From contig DATCDR010000235.1 of the NCBI GenBank assembly GCA_036510575.1, positions 1 through 34,732 of the forward strand: 34,732 nucleotides of DNA. Direction: 5' to 3'. The stretch's first letter is position 1. Every line of letters starts with the position of its first letter. The notes beneath the pieces were generated by a model. It searched no databases. It was not told the origin of the DNA and was given only the letters and a program-made list of their open reading frames with translations. Of the stretch, positions 31,620-34,732 are shown piece by piece. This DNA comes from DATCDR01 sp036510575 (GTDB lineage: Bacteria; Actinomycetota; Acidimicrobiia; Acidimicrobiales; Bog-793). The translations under genes and the position numbers were made by a program.

Positions 31620-32771
31620 TCACCTGGCGTTTGCGGCGAAGCGTTTGCCAGCGAGCTCGAGGCGATCATCTGGCTGCACCATCGCGATGCGCACGTAACC
31701 AACGCCTGCAGGTCCGTAGAAGTCTCCAGGCGAGACCAGCACGCCACCGACTCGGGCGAGGTACCTGGCAAAGGCCCACTCCGGGCCCTCACCTGGCTGC
31801 TCGTCTGCCTGCCACGGCCCGTCTGGCACCTTGATCCAGAGGTAGAAACCGCCACCTGGGAAGGCCGCCTTCACGCCGATGGGCTCGAGCAGCTCGATGA
31901 ATCGGGTGAGTCGTCGTCGGTAGATCTCACGTTGCACGTCGACGTGCGCATCGTCTTCAAGCGCGACTGCGCCGGCGAGCTGGATCGGGCCGGGGATCAT
32001 GAATCCGGCGTGACGACGCACCTCGACTAGGTAGTGGACCAGCTCTTCATCGCCTGCGTAAAAGCCAACACGAAGACCAGCGCAGTTGGAGCGCTTCGAG
32101 ATCGAGTGCACCGCTACCAGGCCCTCGGTCCCGGACTCGAGAATCGTGCGCGGCGCACCCTCCCAGGTGAACTCCGCATAGCACTCGTCAGAGAATACGG
32201 GGACTCCACGTGTGCGGCCCCACGCTGCCGCGGCTGCGAGGTCGTCAAGGGCACCCGTCGGGTTCGACGGGCTGTTCAGCCACAAACAGAGCGCCCGGCT
32301 GGCGTCCTCTTCGCTGATCGCGTCAAGGTCGAGTGATCCGTCGGCGCGCGCGCCGACTGGCACCGCGCGACATCCCGCCAGAATGGCGCCCATCTCGTAG
32401 GTCGGATAGGCGATCGCCGGATAGAGGACGGTGTCCTTGTCGGGCGATCGCAGCCGGAGCCACTGCGGAAGCCCGGCGACGAACTCCTTGGTCCCGAGGC
32501 AGTTCGCGACGAGTTTCCGATCCAACTCGACGCCGAATCGCCGCGCGATCCAGTCTCGCGACGCCTGGAGCAGGCGTGGGCTCCCGAGTGAGGCGGGATA
32601 GCCGCGCTCCTCACCCGACGCGCTGAGCGCGTCGATCACCGCTTGTGGTGGTGGGTCACACGGCGTGCCAACCGAGAGATCGACCATCCCGCCTGGCAGT
32701 GCCGTGGCGACGGCCTCGATCGGGATCAGTTGGTCGAAGGGATAGATGGGCGGTACAAATCCGGCAGTCAC
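31620..32771 (-). CDS. dapC: DapC, N-succinyldiaminopimelate aminotransferase
   Basis: 383 residues, PLP-dependent fold type I aminotransferase. Motifs: PFDQLIPIEAVATALPGGMV at the start, AYPTYEMGA, LNSPSNPTGAL, SDECYAEFTWEG, and the PLP lysine in HSISKRSNCAGLRVGF. The C-terminal FPGGGFYLWIKV and VRIAMVQPDDRLELA are typical. Its place between hflX and dapD-dapE identifies it as the succinylase-pathway aminotransferase. The GTG start overlaps the hflX stop (GTGA). Confidence 0.9.
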   Translation of the reverse strand: MTAGFVPPIYPFDQLIPIEAVATALPGGMVDLSVGTPCDPPPQAVIDALSASGEERGYPASLGSPRLLQASRDWIARRFGVELDRKLVANCLGTKEFVAGLPQWLRLRSPDKDTVLYPAIAYPTYEMGAILAGCRAVPVGARADGSLDLDAISEEDASRALCLWLNSPSNPTGALDDLAAAAAWGRTRGVPVFSDECYAEFTWEGAPRTILESGTEGLVAVHSISKRSNCAGLRVGFYAGDEELVHYLVEVRRHAGFMIPGPIQLAGAVALEDDAHVDVQREIYRRRLTRFIELLEPIGVKAAFPGGGFYLWIKVPDGPWQADEQPGEGPEWAFARYLARVGGVLVSPGDFYGPAGVGYVRIAMVQPDDRLELAGKRFAANAR

Positions 32772-34078
32772 TCGATCTCCTCGTCCACGGGCTGAGATCC
32801 GCCCTCCACATGATCATTCCGAACGACAAACTCCGCAAAGCGTCGATGCGTAGAGTCGTCGAGCCGGACCCGAAGCGCGAGTCTGCCACCGCTATCGGTC
32901 TGGCGAAGCACTTCACCGGAACGGTGCAGTGCAGCGAGTACGTCGCCCCGGTCGTAGGGGACCTCCAGATCCAAGGTGCGGTCAGCAGAGCGCAGCACCT
33001 CACTTAGGCGCACGAGCAGTCCGTCTAGACCCGCTCCGGTCAGTGCCGAACACACCACCGAGCCAGGGTGGGAAAAGCTGAGATCGCCCGCCGCTTCTGC
33101 TGCCTTGTCGAGTTTGTTGAACACGATGAGCTCGGGCACCATGTCGGCCTCGATCTCTTTCAACACCTCATGCACTGCTTCCATCTGACCTTCGGGGTCG
33201 GCCGCAGAGGAATCGACCACATGGATGAGCAGGTCGGCGTCGGCGACGATCTCGAGCGTCGAGGCGAAGGCCTCGACCAATTGGTGCGGCAGCTTTCTGA
33301 CGAAGCCGACCGTGTCGGTGCAAAGCACCGCTTCGCCGCCTGGCATCTCCAAGCGACGTGTCCGCGGGTCAAGCGTCGCGAAGAGCCGATTCTGGACCAA
33401 GGTGTCGGAGTCGGTGAGCGCGTTCAGAAGGGTCGACTTACCGCTGTTGGTGTAGCCGACGAGCGAAACGGTCCGGAGCGCTCCGCGCCGACGCTGGCGC
33501 CGCTGGGTGCGCCGGGTATGGCGAACCGCTTCCAGTTCGACCTCGAGCTTGGTGATCTTGCGCATGATGCGTCGCCGATCGACCTCGAGCTGGGTCTCAC
33601 CAGGTCCACGCGTGCCGATGCCACCGGCCTGCTGTGAAAAGCCCTGCCCGCGCCCTCGAAGTCGCGGGAGGCGGTAGCGCAACAACGCTAGCTCCACCTG
33701 CGCGCGACCTTCTTCGGAGCGGGCGTTCTGGGCGAAGATGTCGAGGATGACCGCAGTGCGGTCGATAGCTGTTCGACCGAGAATCTTCTCGAGATTGCGT
33801 TGCTGTGCAGGCGAAAGCTCGTCGTCGAAGACGACGGTGTCGGCGTCGACGGTCTCGCACAGGTCATGGAGCTCTCTGGCCTTGCCGCTGCCGATGTAGG
33901 TCGCGGGGTCGAGCTCGGCGCGATGTTGGACGACCCGAGCCGCCTCATCGGCGCCGGCGGTGTCGACTAAGAGACTCAGCTCGTCGAGGCTCTCGTTGAC
34001 CTCGGACTCGGTATGCGGATAGGTGACAACGCCGACGAGCACAATGCGTTCACGAAAACTCCGCTCAATGAGCGTCAT
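32768..34078 (-). CDS. hflX: HflX, ribosome-associated GTPase
   Basis: 436 residues. The N-terminal HflX domain contains PATYIGSGKARELHDLCETV and FDDELSPAQQRNLE. A central coiled part follows RGRGQGFSQQAGGIGTRGPG and GETQLEVDRR. The G domain holds G1 SLVGYTNSGKSTLLNAL, G3 DTVGF and G4 NKLD. HflX binds the 50S subunit and rescues or splits stalled ribosomes under stress. In actinobacteria it normally follows dapF, as here (29-nt gap), but is then not usually followed by dapC and dapD. Confidence 0.95.
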   Translation of the reverse strand: MTLIERSFRERIVLVGVVTYPHTESEVNESLDELSLLVDTAGADEAARVVQHRAELDPATYIGSGKARELHDLCETVDADTVVFDDELSPAQQRNLEKILGRTAIDRTAVILDIFAQNARSEEGRAQVELALLRYRLPRLRGRGQGFSQQAGGIGTRGPGETQLEVDRRRIMRKITKLEVELEAVRHTRRTQRRQRRRGALRTVSLVGYTNSGKSTLLNALTDSDTLVQNRLFATLDPRTRRLEMPGGEAVLCTDTVGFVRKLPHQLVEAFASTLEIVADADLLIHVVDSSAADPEGQMEAVHEVLKEIEADMVPELIVFNKLDKAAEAAGDLSFSHPGSVVCSALTGAGLDGLLVRLSEVLRSADRTLDLEVPYDRGDVLAALHRSGEVLRQTDSGGRLALRVRLDDSTHRRFAEFVVRNDHVEGGSQPVDEEIE

Positions 34079-34107
34079 CTACGGTGTCTTACCCTGCTCG
34101 GCGCTGC

Positions 34108-34732
34108 TCACGGCTGGCGGTAGTCCTCAAGGGTCACGTTCACCTCTGCAACTCTTCGCGCCGGCCCGAGAAGCCGGACCGCCGATGCGTCATCAGCAGC
34201 TGGGCCAAGCTCGACGACGAGCGATCCACCAGGGTTGTGCACCGCGACCACGTCGCCGACCACCCCCGCCAGACGCGCCGCGGCGGCAGCCGCGCATGAC
34301 CCGGTGCCACACGCCTCGGTCATTCCCGCACCACGCTCGAAGACCACGAGGTCGAGCTCGTCAGTGCCGGCGAGCGAGATGACCTCGATATTTTGACCAC
34401 CTGGCCAGGCCGCTTCGAGTGTCGGACCGATCATTGCGAGATCGACATCGTCGCTCCGCTCACCGAGCAGGACGAGGTGGGGATTGCCGACGTCGGCCCT
34501 GAAGCCCTCCTTGCCATCGATCGGCGAGTCGGTCCGCTGCACGCGAACGTGGCCCATCTCGACAATGAGCTCGCCGTAGGCGCCATTACGCGACCTCAGC
34601 TCTGCACGCCGGGGTCCGACGACGGTCGTAATCACGACGCTTCGACCCGTCGCGACGCCGGCGTCAAAGGCGGCGAGTGCTGCGCAACGAAGGCCGTTGC
34701 CACTTACTTCTGCTGGCGAGCCGTCCGCGTTC
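34108..34732 (-). CDS. dapF: DapF, diaminopimelate epimerase (5' end outside window)
   Basis: The frame is open to the window edge; 207 codons plus stop are visible. DapF converts LL-DAP to meso-DAP for peptidoglycan and lysine. Visible motifs: NADGSPAEVSGNGLRCAAL, FRADVGNPHLVLL, and FERGAGMTEACGTGSCAAAA, which contains the second catalytic Cys. The first catalytic Cys, normally in CGNGxR, is Ser here (AGT codon), with a Cys five residues later. Either activity uses another residue or this branch has altered chemistry. It heads the visible dap string before hflX. Confidence 0.9.
   Translation of the reverse strand, partial: NADGSPAEVSGNGLRCAALAAFDAGVATGRSVVITTVVGPRRAELRSRNGAYGELIVEMGHVRVQRTDSPIDGKEGFRADVGNPHLVLLGERSDDVDLAMIGPTLEAAWPGGQNIEVISLAGTDELDLVVFERGAGMTEACGTGSCAAAAAARLAGVVGDVVAVHNPGGSLVVELGPAADDASAVRLLGPARRVAEVNVTLEDYRQP

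Overview
This is a GC-rich, gene-dense chromosomal segment from a bacterium of the Actinomycetota. The gene order ftsZ-pgeF-yggS-sepF-yggT-divIVA, the lexA / LysM gene / nrdR block next to hflX-dapF, the absence of ftsA, and the CGAAC-N4-GTTCG type SOS boxes all fit that phylum. The non-classical cluster content suggests an early-branching class such as Acidimicrobiia, but that is inference from context only.

Region 1 (1-19600): the 3' end of ileS converges on a long minus-strand division and cell-wall (dcw) cluster. Read in its own direction the cluster is mraZ, rsmH, an ftsL-like gene, ftsI, murE, mraY, murD, ftsW, murG, murC, murB, ftsQ, ftsZ, pgeF, yggS, sepF, yggT, divIVA. Most junctions are 1-4 nt stop/start overlaps (ATGA, GTGA, TGATG, TAATG). 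The cluster begins at a TTGACG-N17-TAAAGT promoter whose -10 is the first of three tandem 10-bp repeats that look like a MraZ operator. Internal promoters are proposed before ftsZ and divIVA. murF is missing from its usual place between murE and mraY.

Region 2 (19600-24700): a gamma-carbonic-anhydrase-like gene with a GC hairpin terminator, a divergent sugar-nucleotide epimerase whose best start is an ATT codon, rpiB with a structured leader, a dodecin, a 957-bp stretch with decayed coding remnants, then a lipoate-protein-ligase-like gene and an HNH nuclease gene.

Region 3 (24800-29635): a minus-strand SOS block (LysM/membrane protein, nrdR, PIG-L deacetylase, dinB, DUF3040 protein, conserved hypothetical) diverges from lexA. 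The 90 bp next to lexA hold two perfect and two imperfect LexA boxes, so LexA probably controls both directions.

Region 4 (29660-34732): a minus-strand lysine/diaminopimelate block, dapF (cut by the window), hflX, dapC, dapD, dapE. It supplies meso-DAP by the succinylase route, matching the DNPR motif of MurE in region 1. The visible DapF carries Ser in place of its first catalytic Cys.

No rRNA, tRNA, CRISPR array, prophage or intact insertion sequence was seen. No wholly new system was found. The strongest unusual signals are the mraZ operator/promoter, the ATT start, the four-box SOS region, the DapF substitution and the missing murF.
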